32,526 bases of DNA, taken from Desulfosporosinus sp. I2. Its GTDB lineage: Bacteria > Bacillota > Desulfitobacteriia > Desulfitobacteriales > Desulfitobacteriaceae. The DNA lies in contig NZ_JYNH01000043.1 in NCBI RefSeq assembly GCF_000960765.1, positions 1 through 32,526 on the forward strand, given 5' to 3'. Shown in pieces: positions 9,029 to 16,541 of this stretch (within the stretch, counting starts at the first letter, position 1; each line of letters begins with the position of its first letter). The translations under genes were made by a program, and so were the position numbers. Below the pieces are notes generated by a model. It ran no database searches. It saw only the letters and a list, made by a program, of their open reading frames with translations, and was not told where the DNA came from.

Positions 9029-9607
9029 TCACTGACCAGGAAATACCGTACTCAAATCTACTATTAAATCCGGAAATATTGATACAGTTATTTTTTCATC
9101 CTCAGTATATATTTCTAGTCTGCCATACCTACCATCGCTTTGTAATAAGAATACACTCGTAAGCTTAGCTTCAGGCTCCACAATCCAATATTCTATAACT
9201 CCAGCCTTCGCATACTGATTAAACTTTGTAACTCTGTCATGTTTAATCGAAGATGGAGAAATAATTTCAATTATTAAGTCAGGCGTACCATTGCATCCTT
9301 TTTTGTCAATTTTGGATTGGTCACAGACAATGGTAATGTCAGGTTCGAGAACTTTTTTAATGTCTTCATCTTTCTTTTCATCACCCCTAGTTAACCTAAC
9401 AGAAAATGGCGCATGGTAGACCTTGCAAGATTTACCTTGCAAGTAATTTGCAAACTGCCTGAACAATTCACCGGAAATTAATTGATGCTCCGGTGACGGG
9501 GTTACCTGCATATATGGAACCCCATCAATAATTTCTATTCTTTCATCTTCCGGCCATGTTAGATAGTCTGCATACGTGTACTGTCTTTCTTCATGTGGTA
9601 ATGCCAT
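9029..9607 (-). CDS. Uma2-family (DUF820) PD-(D/E)XK-fold protein, copy 1
   Basis: 192 residues, the usual length of the Uma2 family, which has the restriction-endonuclease fold. The ATG at 9607 is chosen: AAGGAG lies ten bases upstream, whereas the in-frame GTG three codons earlier nearly touches it. Family landmarks are YTYADYL and IEIIDGVPYM at the N-terminus, then the nuclease core EPDITIVCD, PDLIIEIISPSS and TKFNQYAKAGVIEYWIVEP, supplying the Asp, Glu and Lys of the active site. Biological role is unknown for the family; members multiply in genomes and often sit in accessory DNA. A close paralogue lies at 15470-16048. It is 59 bases downstream of the ATPase gene, possibly cotranscribed. 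Confidence 0.88.
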   Translation of the reverse strand: MALPHEERQYTYADYLTWPEDERIEIIDGVPYMQVTPSPEHQLISGELFRQFANYLQGKSCKVYHAPFSVRLTRGDEKKDEDIKKVLEPDITIVCDQSKIDKKGCNGTPDLIIEIISPSSIKHDRVTKFNQYAKAGVIEYWIVEPEAKLTSVFLLQSDGRYGRLEIYTEDEKITVSIFPDLIVDLSTVFPGQ

Positions 9608-9674
9608 AAAAAGCACTCTCCTTCATCAAGATTTTATTCCATCAATACAACGTTCGTAGACAGAGTTCAGGTAG

Positions 9675-10892
9675 TCAATACTCATCCATCAACAAAAACT
9701 CGGCAAGATTTTTATGTTTGATACCCTCTATATTGTCTTGCCAAAAGTCCTCCATTGTCACAACATATTTCGGATAATGGTCTCTTACGCCAAGTAATGC
9801 CCCAAATTCTCTTTTGATGGTTGATTCTTCCGATAATTTATAAGCTACCTGAATATATACCTTTTGTTCCTTTTTCTCTGCTACGAAGTCTATTTCTTTT
9901 TCATCAAACTTCCCAACATACACTTGGTATCCTTTGCGTTTAAGTTCTAAGAAAACGATGTTTTCAAGAATTCCCGATATATCTCTATCCTTATATCCCA
10001 TCACCGCATATTTCAAACCTTGGTCACCAATAAAGTATTTCTCATTGGTTTGCAAAACCTCTTTGCCCCTCAAATCATATCTCGGAACACGGTAGATGAT
10101 AAATGCACCTTCAAGAGCATCTAGGTAGTTATAAACTGTCTCGATATCAACCTTTATCTGCTGATTTTTGAAATAATCGGCTACTTTCTTGGCAGAAAAC
10201 ATATTTCCGATGTTTTCGAAAATATATTTCACAATCCTTTCCAATAACTCAATATTTCTTATGCGATTGCGCTGAACGATATCCCGCAAGATTGCGGAAG
10301 CATAAATATCCTTGATGATTTTATAGGCATCCTCATGAGAGTAGCCCGCCGTATGAAGAATCGGGAACCCACCTAACCGTATAAATCGCATAAATTCCTT
10401 TTGAATATCTGTAATCTCTGTGCCGGTAAGAATCTTTTTAAACTCCAGATTCTCTTTAAAAGATAAAGGCGTCACATTGATTTCAATATATCTTCCTGCA
10501 ATATAGGTGGCAAGCTCGGAAGATAATAATTTTGAATTTGATCCTGTAATATAAATGTCAGCATCAAAATCCACCAAAAAAGAGTTGATTGCTTTTTCCC
10601 AACTCTTCACTTCTTGAATTTCATCTAACAGAATGTAATATTTAAGCTTATTTGTAATTTTTGATTGTACAAATGAATATAGACTTTTCGCATTATCAAT
10701 CTCGGAATACTCCATTGACTCAAAGTTAATATATATGATGTTCTCAGCGCTGATTCCACGCTGTGTCAATTCTTCTTGCAACATTGTTAAAATTGTAGAT
10801 TTACCGCTTCGTCTAATACCAGTCAGTACCTTAATCAAAGGTTTATCAATAAATGGTCGTAGTTGCCCTAAATATAGTTCTCGTTTAATCAT
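9675..10892 (-). CDS. AAA-family ATPase with DUF4143
   Basis: 405 residues from the ATG at 10892, which has GGAGGGG six bases upstream; the frame opens five codons earlier without such a site. The P-loop is GIRRSGKST (25-33), the Walker B strand ILLDE (87-91), and a sensor segment ITGSNS (115-120) follows, as in AAA_14. The C-terminal half (about 190-345) is DUF4143 and includes EIDFVAEKKEQKVYIQVAY, a nuclease-like strand pair found in this family. Such proteins are widespread in accessory DNA and have been suggested to act in DNA transactions or defence; no defined role is established. A TATAAT (minus strand, 10917-10912) just upstream could be its -10 box. The gene is visibly more AT-rich than the envelope genes around it. 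Confidence 0.88.
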   Translation of the reverse strand: MIKRELYLGQLRPFIDKPLIKVLTGIRRSGKSTILTMLQEELTQRGISAENIIYINFESMEYSEIDNAKSLYSFVQSKITNKLKYYILLDEIQEVKSWEKAINSFLVDFDADIYITGSNSKLLSSELATYIAGRYIEINVTPLSFKENLEFKKILTGTEITDIQKEFMRFIRLGGFPILHTAGYSHEDAYKIIKDIYASAILRDIVQRNRIRNIELLERIVKYIFENIGNMFSAKKVADYFKNQQIKVDIETVYNYLDALEGAFIIYRVPRYDLRGKEVLQTNEKYFIGDQGLKYAVMGYKDRDISGILENIVFLELKRKGYQVYVGKFDEKEIDFVAEKKEQKVYIQVAYKLSEESTIKREFGALLGVRDHYPKYVVTMEDFWQDNIEGIKHKNLAEFLLMDEY

Positions 10893-11016
10893 GGCAATCC
10901 CCTCCATAATGATTATATCCTATTACATATATAATATAAACGAGTTTTTATGGTTATAACCCTTAAGACTAAGGTTCATTTTAGGTAGGACGGGATATAT
11001 ACTAGTATGGTTTACT

Positions 11017-11044
11017 TTGCTTTGTCAACCCGACATTGTATAAT
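11017..11044 (+). promoter_or_regulatory. Promoter of the SMR-like/acyltransferase pair
   Basis: TTGCTT (11017-11022), 16 bases, then a perfect TATAAT (11039-11044). The ribosome site GAGGTGG at 11071-11077 follows about 27 bases later. Confidence 0.6.
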
Positions 11045-11081
11045 ATCAGAAAAGCTCAATGCGGAAGTATGAGGTGGCAAT

Positions 11082-11426
11082 TTGTTAATCTTACTCACGA
11101 TTTTCAACTCTGTGCTCATGGTAACAGGGCAAACCCTTTGGAAACTCGGAGCGTCAGGAAAAGAAATTCATAGTCTTGGACAACTCCTGCGCCTTTTTCT
11201 CAGCCCCTACGTCATTGCCGGCCTCATGGTGTACGCCTTTGCTTCCGTTCTGTGGATTTATATTCTAAATAAAGGGGAGTTAAGTTATGTTTATCCCATC
11301 CAAAGTACGGCCTTTATTTTCGCCCTTATTATAGGAACAACGATTTTCAAGGAACATCTCACACCGACAAAAATTATCGGGGTTTTAGTGATTTGCCTTG
11401 GTGTTATTATTATCACGCGGAAGTAG
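11082..11426 (+). CDS. SMR/EamA-like four-helix membrane carrier
   Basis: 114 residues starting at TTG 11082, four bases after GAGGTGG. Four hydrophobic helices are visible: LLTIFNSVLMV, PYVIAGLMVYAFASVLWIY, YVYPIQSTAFIFALIIGT and IIGVLVICLGVIII. The size and the motif YVYPIQS, with acidic FKEH before the last helix, match EmrE-like carriers of the ArnE/ArnF type, which flip polyprenyl-phosphate-linked sugars. Its neighbours, an acyltransferase and a polysaccharide deacetylase, suit a carrier for a glycolipid intermediate better than a drug pump (inference). Eight bases separate its stop from the next start. Confidence 0.78.
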   Translation: MLILLTIFNSVLMVTGQTLWKLGASGKEIHSLGQLLRLFLSPYVIAGLMVYAFASVLWIYILNKGELSYVYPIQSTAFIFALIIGTTIFKEHLTPTKIIGVLVICLGVIIITRK

Positions 11427-11434
11427 GAATTATC

Positions 11435-12547
11435 ATGTGGAAAGCGGTTAAATATTTGCCGGAAGATCTACCCGAGACCCTCGAAATGACACGGGAGTAC
11501 TACGGAGAATCTTGGATTTCCGACGCTGGATACTTGAAATGGCAGTATGAGGCCAACCCAGCCGGTCCGGCGATGATCCAATTAGCTCGAGATGTGGAGA
11601 CCGATCAGCTTGCCGGTCAATATGTTGTGATTCCGATGCGTTTTAAAGCGTATGATAAAACAGTACACGGAATCCTCTCCCTAAACACCCTCACTCGCCA
11701 AATCTACACCGGACAAGGAATCTTCACAGGCTTAGCTAAAACCGTGTATCAGGATGGTGCTGAGCATGGATTTGAGTTTTGCTACGGGTTTCCCAATCCG
11801 AACTCCTACCCCGGATTTACGAAAAAGCTAGGATTTGCGGACCTAGGGTGCGTCCCTCTGTTACTTCGTCCGTTGAACCCTAAAGCTTTAGTCAAACAAA
11901 AAGTCGGTTCCTCACTGCTTGCTTCTCTTGCACTTCCCTTCCAACTTTATTATAAGGTGAAAGATCGCTCAGATGACCACTATGAAGTTTACCCGCTCAC
12001 TGCCTTCGATCTTTCTGAAATCAATGCCTTCTGGGCTAAAGTACAAGACAAGTACCCGATTATGGGAATCCGTGATGCAGACTATATCCGCTGGCGTTAT
12101 TTTGAAAATCCTTATCGAGACTATCAGATCTACGGGATACATAGAAAAAACAGTTCTCAGCTTATCGGTTATATAGTCGGAAGATGCACGGAAGTAGAGG
12201 GTATCTCCTCTGGCATGATCGTTGACTTCCTGGTCGATCCAAGTGTCCCTGCCGCAGGGAACCTTCTCCTCAATCGTCTCCTGCGCTTCTTTGTCGATAA
12301 CAACTTGGATTTGGCGGGTTCGCTCATGTTGCCTCACACGCAAGAATCCCGCATTCTTAAAGCCAATGGCTTCATTACCTGTCCCAGAGCCTTGGAACCG
12401 CAACCCTTCCCGGTTATTTACCGCAGGTTAAGCCCTAATGTGGAAGAGGAAAGGGAAGAGAAAGCGGACCAAGTTAAAAGAGCCCAAGACCCGCTCCTTC
12501 AACTAAATCATTGGTTCTTAACTATGGGTGACTACGATGCTATCTAG
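11435..12547 (+). CDS. Two-module GNAT-type acyltransferase
   Basis: 370 residues from ATG 11435, preceded by AGGA that overlaps the previous gene's TAG. The protein looks like two related halves. AGYLKWQYEANP followed by QLAGQYVVIP in the first half matches ADYIRWRYFENP followed by QLIGYIVGR in the second. The first half also carries GIFTGLAKTVYQDGAEHGF and FTKKLGFADLG, the acyl-CoA-binding and last-helix region of GNAT enzymes. Such proteins occur in surface polysaccharide loci. The substrate cannot be read from sequence; an amino sugar or peptide stem is plausible. It is probably cotranscribed with the SMR-like gene. Confidence 0.7.
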   Translation: MWKAVKYLPEDLPETLEMTREYYGESWISDAGYLKWQYEANPAGPAMIQLARDVETDQLAGQYVVIPMRFKAYDKTVHGILSLNTLTRQIYTGQGIFTGLAKTVYQDGAEHGFEFCYGFPNPNSYPGFTKKLGFADLGCVPLLLRPLNPKALVKQKVGSSLLASLALPFQLYYKVKDRSDDHYEVYPLTAFDLSEINAFWAKVQDKYPIMGIRDADYIRWRYFENPYRDYQIYGIHRKNSSQLIGYIVGRCTEVEGISSGMIVDFLVDPSVPAAGNLLLNRLLRFFVDNNLDLAGSLMLPHTQESRILKANGFITCPRALEPQPFPVIYRRLSPNVEEEREEKADQVKRAQDPLLQLNHWFLTMGDYDAI

Positions 12548-12569
12548 GCCTTTAAGAAATGTTTCAACT

Positions 12570-12655
12570 AAACACTAATTATTACTTATCCATACCGTTC
12601 CATTACCTTATCCATTACCTCATGCACTGCCTCATCCATAACCTTACCGTACGAA
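12570..12655. repeat. Imperfect word repeats between genes
   Basis: The gap between the acyltransferase and the deacetylase is filled by degenerate copies of TTATCCAT-ACC and CTCATCCATAACC with a period of about 22-24 bases. I see no promoter or terminator of quality here. Confidence 0.5.
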
Positions 12656-12669
12656 AGCAGGGTTAAGCT

Positions 12670-13494
12670 ATGAAGAATATTTTAACCATCGACTTAGAAG
12701 AATGGTTTCATGCCAATTATCACGAGGATGTTTTTGATCCCCATAAAACCTATGAAGTACGCATCGTCCAAAATACGAAACGTCTTCTAACCCTATTTGC
12801 CGAACACAAAGCCAAGGCTACCTTTTTCGTCCTAGGTTATGTAGCGGAAAAGCACCCCCAGCTAATTAGGGATATCTTTGCAGCAGGACATGAGATCGCA
12901 AGTCATGGCTATGCTCATCAGCTCATTTACCAGCAATCACCGAGTGAATTCAAAGAGGATGTTAGCCGTGCCAAACAATGCGTGGAAGATATCCTCGGCG
13001 AGCAGGTTAAAGGATACCGAGCCCCATCCTGGTCCATCACCTCAAAGTCCCTTTGGGCCTGGGAGATTCTCCAAGAACTAGGATTTGTCTATGATGCCAG
13101 CGTCTTCCCGATCGAAACCTATCTCTACGGTCTGCCTTCCTCTCCTCGCTTTTCCCACCATCCGACGTTTAATGGGGAAACTCTCAACCTCCTGGAAGTC
13201 CCTTCCTCAACTATTCGAGTTTTCAAGAAGAATATTCCTTTTGCTGGTGGCTTCTATTTCCGGGCCCTTCCTTATCCCGTCATCGCACAATGTATCAAAA
13301 CTGTCAATAAAGAGGGACAACCCGCCATTGTCTACCTCCATCCTCGCGAGATCGACCCAGAACAGCCTCGCCTCGACCTCAATCTGAAAGAAAGCCTCAT
13401 TCATTATTACGGGATAGGTGGGTGCGAACAAAAGTTAATTCGAGTGTTGAAGAAGTTTAAGTTTACTTCTATAGAAGAGTGTTTTAAATTATGA
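12670..13494 (+). CDS. XrtA-type polysaccharide deacetylase
   Basis: 274-residue NodB-fold metal-dependent deacetylase of the group found in exosortase/PEP-CTERM polysaccharide loci (TIGR03006-like, with DUF3473-type C-terminus). Visible landmarks are TIDLEEWFH (motif 1, catalytic and metal Asp/Glu), SHGYAHQLIY (motif 2, metal His pair), GYRAPSWSIT (motif 3), YDASVFP, PFAGGFYFRALPYPV, and IVYLHPREIDPEQPR. It has no signal peptide, so it acts on the cytoplasmic face or on a lipid-linked precursor. No exosortase gene is in the window. The start is preceded only by a weak AGGG. It ends in an ATGA overlap with an in-frame ATG of the next frame, although the next gene probably starts 24 bases later. 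Confidence 0.88.
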   Translation: MKNILTIDLEEWFHANYHEDVFDPHKTYEVRIVQNTKRLLTLFAEHKAKATFFVLGYVAEKHPQLIRDIFAAGHEIASHGYAHQLIYQQSPSEFKEDVSRAKQCVEDILGEQVKGYRAPSWSITSKSLWAWEILQELGFVYDASVFPIETYLYGLPSSPRFSHHPTFNGETLNLLEVPSSTIRVFKKNIPFAGGFYFRALPYPVIAQCIKTVNKEGQPAIVYLHPREIDPEQPRLDLNLKESLIHYYGIGGCEQKLIRVLKKFKFTSIEECFKL

Positions 13495-13517
13495 AACAAG
13501 CTAAGGGGGGCTACCTT

Positions 13518-13745
13518 GTGAAGAAGTACAATTTTACGATACTTATTGAAAAGGATGAAGATGGAGGATATATTGCAACGGTGCCTGAATTGAAAGGATG
13601 CCATACACAAGGAGATACAATCGCTGAAATAATGGCAAACGTTGATGAAGCCATCAAATTATGTTTAGAGGTACATGTAAAAGACGGAATCCAAGTCTTT
13701 AATCCAAATTTTATTGAAGCCAAACAATTTGAGTTGGTTATCTAA
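13518..13745 (+). CDS. Orphan HicB-like antitoxin
   Basis: 75 residues from GTG 13518, preceded by AAGGGGGG. The sequence KKYNFTILIEKDEDGGYIATVPELKGCHTQGDT is the HicB fold, a degenerate RNase H-like domain that neutralises HicA toxins. There is no HicA gene before or after it: the upstream neighbour is the deacetylase and the next 95 bases hold no HicA-like frame. It lacks a C-terminal DNA-binding tail. It may be a leftover antitoxin, or may guard against the HicA proteins elsewhere in the genome. Confidence 0.8.
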   Translation: MKKYNFTILIEKDEDGGYIATVPELKGCHTQGDTIAEIMANVDEAIKLCLEVHVKDGIQVFNPNFIEAKQFELVI

Positions 13746-13840
13746 AGGAGAGGTCCGTTCACACTGCCTTTATTGAACCATCTAGTGAATTACCTAGACA
13801 TCGTATACATTATGAAAATACACAAATTTGTCCATACAAT

Positions 13841-13882
13841 AAGAAACGAGATCCCGGGTTTACCCCTTCGATCTCATTTCTT
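13841..13882 (-). terminator. Terminator hairpin overlapping the end of the DUF3368 gene
   Basis: AAGAAACGAGATC (13841-13853) pairs with GATCTCATTTCTT (13870-13882) with one mismatch. It covers the stop region of the minus-strand DUF3368 gene and also closes the plus-strand HicB gene. Its arms resemble those of the hairpin at 16206-16249. Confidence 0.7.
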
Positions 13883-14414
13883 TCTTAAAGGAATTCTCAT
13901 TCCTACTATTTTCGGCAAGACCTATAAGAACTTCCTTGTAGATTTTCTTAGAAATTCTGTAGTTATTATCAATTAACGTATCCAAACAAACTTTCAAACT
14001 TTCAATTTTACCGTTGAGTTTAGCGAGTTTCAAAAAACCAATTAATCCTGTCGGTTCAAGAAGCATCGCTTCGGCTAGACCTCGTGCAGCTTTATCGTCA
14101 ATTAGAATATATTGCGCATTCAATTCCCTAGCTGCCACTATTACTTCCAATTCGCCTCGATGCAATTTACCAATATAGCGATTGATCAGTAGCTCTTCTT
14201 TAACGGTATAAATCTTAATATAACCTCGTTTAACTGCTGTCTCTAATTCTTCTTTACCTAGCCGATTCTGCCCCTCTTGGACTACCTCTGTATAAACTGC
14301 TTGCGTTACTATTACCTGGTCAAAAAGGTCCCATAAAAGATGTACTAATCCTAAAGAGGCAAGACCAATGACCGGACTAGAATTACATATCACTAATTCT
14401 AATTTTTTGGTCAT
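13860..14414 (-). CDS. DUF3368 PIN-like toxin
   Basis: 184-residue protein of the DUF3368 branch of PIN-domain ribonucleases. The N-terminal strand reads VICNSSPVIGLASLG; the Asn in place of the usual first PIN Asp is common in this branch as far as I know. Acidic residues follow in HRGELEVIVAARE and YILIDDKAARGLAE, and GLIGFLKLAKLNG is the DUF3368 signature. Its ATG overlaps the stop of the UPF0175 gene by four bases (ATGA), the arrangement expected for an antitoxin-toxin operon. It likely acts as an RNase toxin held by the UPF0175 protein. Confidence 0.82.
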   Translation of the reverse strand: MTKKLELVICNSSPVIGLASLGLVHLLWDLFDQVIVTQAVYTEVVQEGQNRLGKEELETAVKRGYIKIYTVKEELLINRYIGKLHRGELEVIVAARELNAQYILIDDKAARGLAEAMLLEPTGLIGFLKLAKLNGKIESLKVCLDTLIDNNYRISKKIYKEVLIGLAENSRNENSFKKEMRSKG

Positions 14415-14707
14415 TTTTTAGAATCCATCTCTTTTAACATTTTTTTAATTGCCCGTTCATCTTGGTACAAATGCTCTTCTGTATATTCTCCCCACGGAAG
14501 CCCTTGTTCTTTTAGCATGTCCATAAAATCAACCAGTGTTTCACCCGAGAGCTCTGCCGCCTTTTCCAAAGAAACTGTTTTTTGCGCAAATAGATTAATT
14601 GCAAAAGCTACTCTAACCTTTTTGTTGATAGAATTTCCATTAATCTTATCCAAAAATGGTAGTAATTCTTCAGGTAATTGTAATTGAAAGGTTGACTGAT
14701 TTGACAT
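14411..14707 (-). CDS. UPF0175 antitoxin
   Basis: 98 residues from ATG 14707, with GGAG nine bases upstream. The sequence FQLQLPEELLPFLD...VRVAFAINLFAQKTVSLEKAAELSGETLVDFMDMLKEQGLPW is the UPF0175 family: a helix-rich DNA-binding-type protein whose genes repeatedly precede DUF3368/PIN toxins. The sequence LEKAAELSGETLVDFMDML is the helix-turn-helix-like part. It presumably binds its own promoter and its toxin. Confidence 0.85.
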   Translation of the reverse strand: MSNQSTFQLQLPEELLPFLDKINGNSINKKVRVAFAINLFAQKTVSLEKAAELSGETLVDFMDMLKEQGLPWGEYTEEHLYQDERAIKKMLKEMDSKK

Positions 14708-14743
14708 GATTATCAACTCCACAATTTAAATACTCTTTTGTTA

Positions 14744-14767
14744 AGTATAACACAAATATCATTGTGT
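14744..14767 (-). promoter_or_regulatory. -10 box and inverted-repeat operator of the UPF0175-DUF3368 operon
   Basis: On the minus strand TATACT (14749-14744) is a -10 box. Directly upstream lies the perfect inverted repeat ACACAA-TGATAT-TTGTGT (14767-14750), which fills the spacer region. A -35 box is poor. An operator in this place would allow autorepression, as in most type II toxin-antitoxin operons. Confidence 0.45.
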
Positions 14768-14859
14768 CACTTAAGCTTTGTAAGTTTTTGTTAATTAAAC
14801 AAAGCTATTACTTTCTAAGTATAGTGGAATATGATGCGCTTGCTTGTTATGCAGCATGT

Positions 14860-14888
14860 GTACTTTAGCCATCGATGGCGAGAAGTAC
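14860..14888. repeat. Palindromic hairpin GTACTT/GCCATCGATGGC
   Basis: GTACTT (14860-14865) and AAGTAC (14883-14888) enclose the perfect palindrome GCCATCGATGGC (14868-14879). No function is evident; it sits in the 260-base gap between the UPF0175 gene and the coiled-coil gene. Confidence 0.5.
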
Positions 14889-14920
14889 TTCCTTAAACTT
14901 ATACTCCCATAACTATGTAT

Positions 14921-14948
14921 AAAAAAAGAGCAAGTTTCTAGCCCGCTC
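14921..14948 (-). terminator. Terminator of the coiled-coil gene
   Basis: Read on the minus strand, GAGCGGG (14948-14942) pairs with CTTGCTC (14934-14928), including two G-U pairs, and is followed by TTTTTTT. It lies 22 bases after the stop at 14970. Confidence 0.75.
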
Positions 14949-14969
14949 ATGTATTCACATAAAGTGTTT

Positions 14970-15377
14970 TCATTTTACAGATTTTAGCTTTGCAATGTCT
15001 CCCCAATTACTCGCTGTGATTAATTCAACATTTAATAAGTCTTTTCTAATAGCTTTAATTTCTCCACTTATTTCCGCTATATCAAACGACATCTTATCGT
15101 GTTCTGCTTTGTTGACTTGTGCTAAATGTTCTAACGCCTTTAATATCTGGGTATTTTCTTTAATTTGAGTCCCTTGGATATCCACTTTTTCCGTTAAAGT
15201 TGTAATCTGATTCCCCTGGTTATCTACTTTTTCCGCTAACGTTGTAATCTGATTCCCCTGGTTATCTACTTTTTCCGCTAACGTTGTAATCTGATTCCCC
15301 TGGTTATCTACTTTTTCCGCTAACGTTGTAATCTGATTTGATAGACCTTCAAGCGCCTGAAGGATTTTATCTTCCAT
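14970..15377 (-). CDS. Small coiled-coil protein with 14-residue tandem repeats
   Basis: 135 residues, no signal peptide or membrane helix. About residues 14-70 are copies of NQITTLAEKVDNQG, a 14-residue unit with heptad spacing of Ile/Leu/Val that should form a parallel coiled-coil rod; one diverged copy (TEKVDIQGTQIKE) follows. The C-terminal half (KALEHLAQVNKAEHDKMSFD...AIRKDLLNVEL) is also helical. The rod would drive oligomerisation. The family is not one I can name. It is 92 bases downstream of the Uma2 gene at 15470, so the two may be cotranscribed. AAAGGA lies 12 bases before the ATG. Confidence 0.75.
   Translation of the reverse strand: MEDKILQALEGLSNQITTLAEKVDNQGNQITTLAEKVDNQGNQITTLAEKVDNQGNQITTLTEKVDIQGTQIKENTQILKALEHLAQVNKAEHDKMSFDIAEISGEIKAIRKDLLNVELITASNWGDIAKLKSVK
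15200..15325 (-). repeat. Three identical 42-bp tandem repeats in the coiled-coil gene
   Basis: Units 15200-15241, 15242-15283 and 15284-15325 are identical at every base, silent positions included. A diverged copy precedes them at about 15158-15199, and a partial copy follows from 15326. Because 42 is a multiple of 3 and 7, gain or loss of a unit keeps both reading frame and heptad register. Confidence 0.92.
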
Positions 15378-15469
15378 TCCTTCATCACATCCTTTCTATC
15401 TTAGAATATATGTTCGATTATATCATAGCCCTACGATAAAATCATTGCTATATTAACATCATTAACTAC

Positions 15470-16048
15470 TTAAGTATCAAAAATTTTGCTTAAATCAATG
15501 ACAAGATCAGGAAAAATTGACACTGTTACGTTATCTGTTTCAGTGTACAGTTCAGTCCTTCCATATCTGTTGTTATCCTGTAAAACGAAGACATTTACAA
15601 GTTTAGTATCGGGTTCTACGATCCAATATTCCTTAACCCCAACCTTTTCATAAATGTTAAATTTCAAGAGCCTATCATTTCTTATTGTAGAGGGTGATAA
15701 TATTTCAATAACTAAGCAAGGAACACCATAATAACCAGTTCCTCTTAATCGGCTTTTATCACAAACGACTACTAGATCTGGCTGATAAACATTCGTAACA
15801 TCTTCATCATCGTCTTTTTCTTCAATCTCAGGTAATCGTAAATCAAACGGTGCAGCAAACACCTGACATTGATTATTGCGCAAGTACTCGCCGAACTGCA
15901 ACATTAATTCTCTAGATATGCTTTGATGCTGCCAAGTTGGAGATGATTGCATATAGGGTATTCCATTAATAATTTCCCATCTCTCAACGTCTGGAAATTT
16001 CAGATAGTCAGCATATGTGTATTTCTTATCTTCTTTTGACAATGGCAT
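15470..16048 (-). CDS. Uma2-family (DUF820) PD-(D/E)XK-fold protein, copy 2
   Basis: 192 residues from ATG 16048, with GGAGG seven bases upstream. It aligns end to end with the protein at 9029-9607: YTYADYL, WEIINGIPYM, YQPDLVVVCD, CLVIEILSPSTIRNDRLLKF, EYWIVEPDTKL and VSIFPDLVIDLSKIF. By eye about half the positions agree. The putative active-site Asp, Glu and Lys are kept, so it is probably not decayed. The two copies being 6 kb apart and similar, but not identical, points to an older duplication or separate acquisitions. Confidence 0.88.
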   Translation of the reverse strand: MPLSKEDKKYTYADYLKFPDVERWEIINGIPYMQSSPTWQHQSISRELMLQFGEYLRNNQCQVFAAPFDLRLPEIEEKDDDEDVTNVYQPDLVVVCDKSRLRGTGYYGVPCLVIEILSPSTIRNDRLLKFNIYEKVGVKEYWIVEPDTKLVNVFVLQDNNRYGRTELYTETDNVTVSIFPDLVIDLSKIFDT

Positions 16049-16205
16049 TCGACTTCCTCCTTACCCTTGTATTGTACCAAATATTTACATGATTTACATC
16101 ACCTTTTTTAACCTCTCGAAATCCTTACATGGAATGATGTAATCTGGCACAGTTCAATTTTTTCCCTTGGGGACGCCTTGATCATCATAACGTGTCGCAG
16201 ATAAA

Positions 16206-16249
16206 AAGAAACGAGCTCGAAGGGTCTACCACCTTCGAGCACGTTTCTT
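16206..16249 (-). terminator. Terminator of the broken hicBA operon
   Basis: AAGAAACG-A-GCTCGAAGG (16206-16223) pairs with CCTTCGAGC-A-CGTTTCTT (16232-16249). On the minus strand the hairpin ends in GTTTCTTTTTAT. It lies about 48 bases after the remnant hicA stop. Bases 16049-16205 hold no gene. Confidence 0.8.
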
Positions 16250-16296
16250 AGTCTTAATCGCTCTTAGTCCAAGAAGAGTAAATATAAACATTATTG

Positions 16297-16541
16297 CTAG
16301 GTGAAAAGTTTTATAATTATTTCATCCTTACTCACGTTTAGATAGTTTGCAATGTCACCCAATATAGCGCTTAGAGTTCCTATTCTCAGCGGATTATGAT
16401 TCGGAATAGTTATGTGGTGTTCTTCTCCACATATTGTTGAAGTTAACCGAATAGACTACCGGTTTGTCTTGTAACTTCATAACTATATTTTGCAAGAAGT
16501 ATAGTCAGTTGTTTGCCATCAATATCACGAGGAATCCTCAT
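16297..16541 (-). pseudogene. HicA toxin broken by a one-base deletion
   Basis: Frame 1 from ATG 16541 reads MRIPRDIDGKQLTILLAKYS, YEVTRQTGS, then stops at 16443-16445 after 32 residues. From 16452 down, a second frame continues the family sequence IRLTS, GEEHHITIPNHNPLRIGTLS, AILGDIANYLNVSKDEIIIKL to a stop at 16297-16299. The join falls in GGT AGT CT ATT CGG, where intact relatives read Gly-Ser-His-Ile-Arg. One A is missing from the His codon (between 16453 and 16454). This is the catalytic His of the HicA dsRBD-like ribonuclease. The ATG overlaps the hicB stop (ATGA), the standard operon join. All of the rest is preserved, so the loss looks recent or is a sequence error. Confidence 0.85.

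Noticed and set aside
13773-13976. Plus-strand frame after the orphan HicB, considered as a missing HicA
   Set aside because: It has no Gly-Ser-His or other HicA motif and runs through a terminator hairpin and the DUF3368 gene on the other strand.
15200-15325. CRISPR-like array
   Set aside because: The 42-bp units are contiguous with no spacers and lie in frame in a coiled-coil gene.
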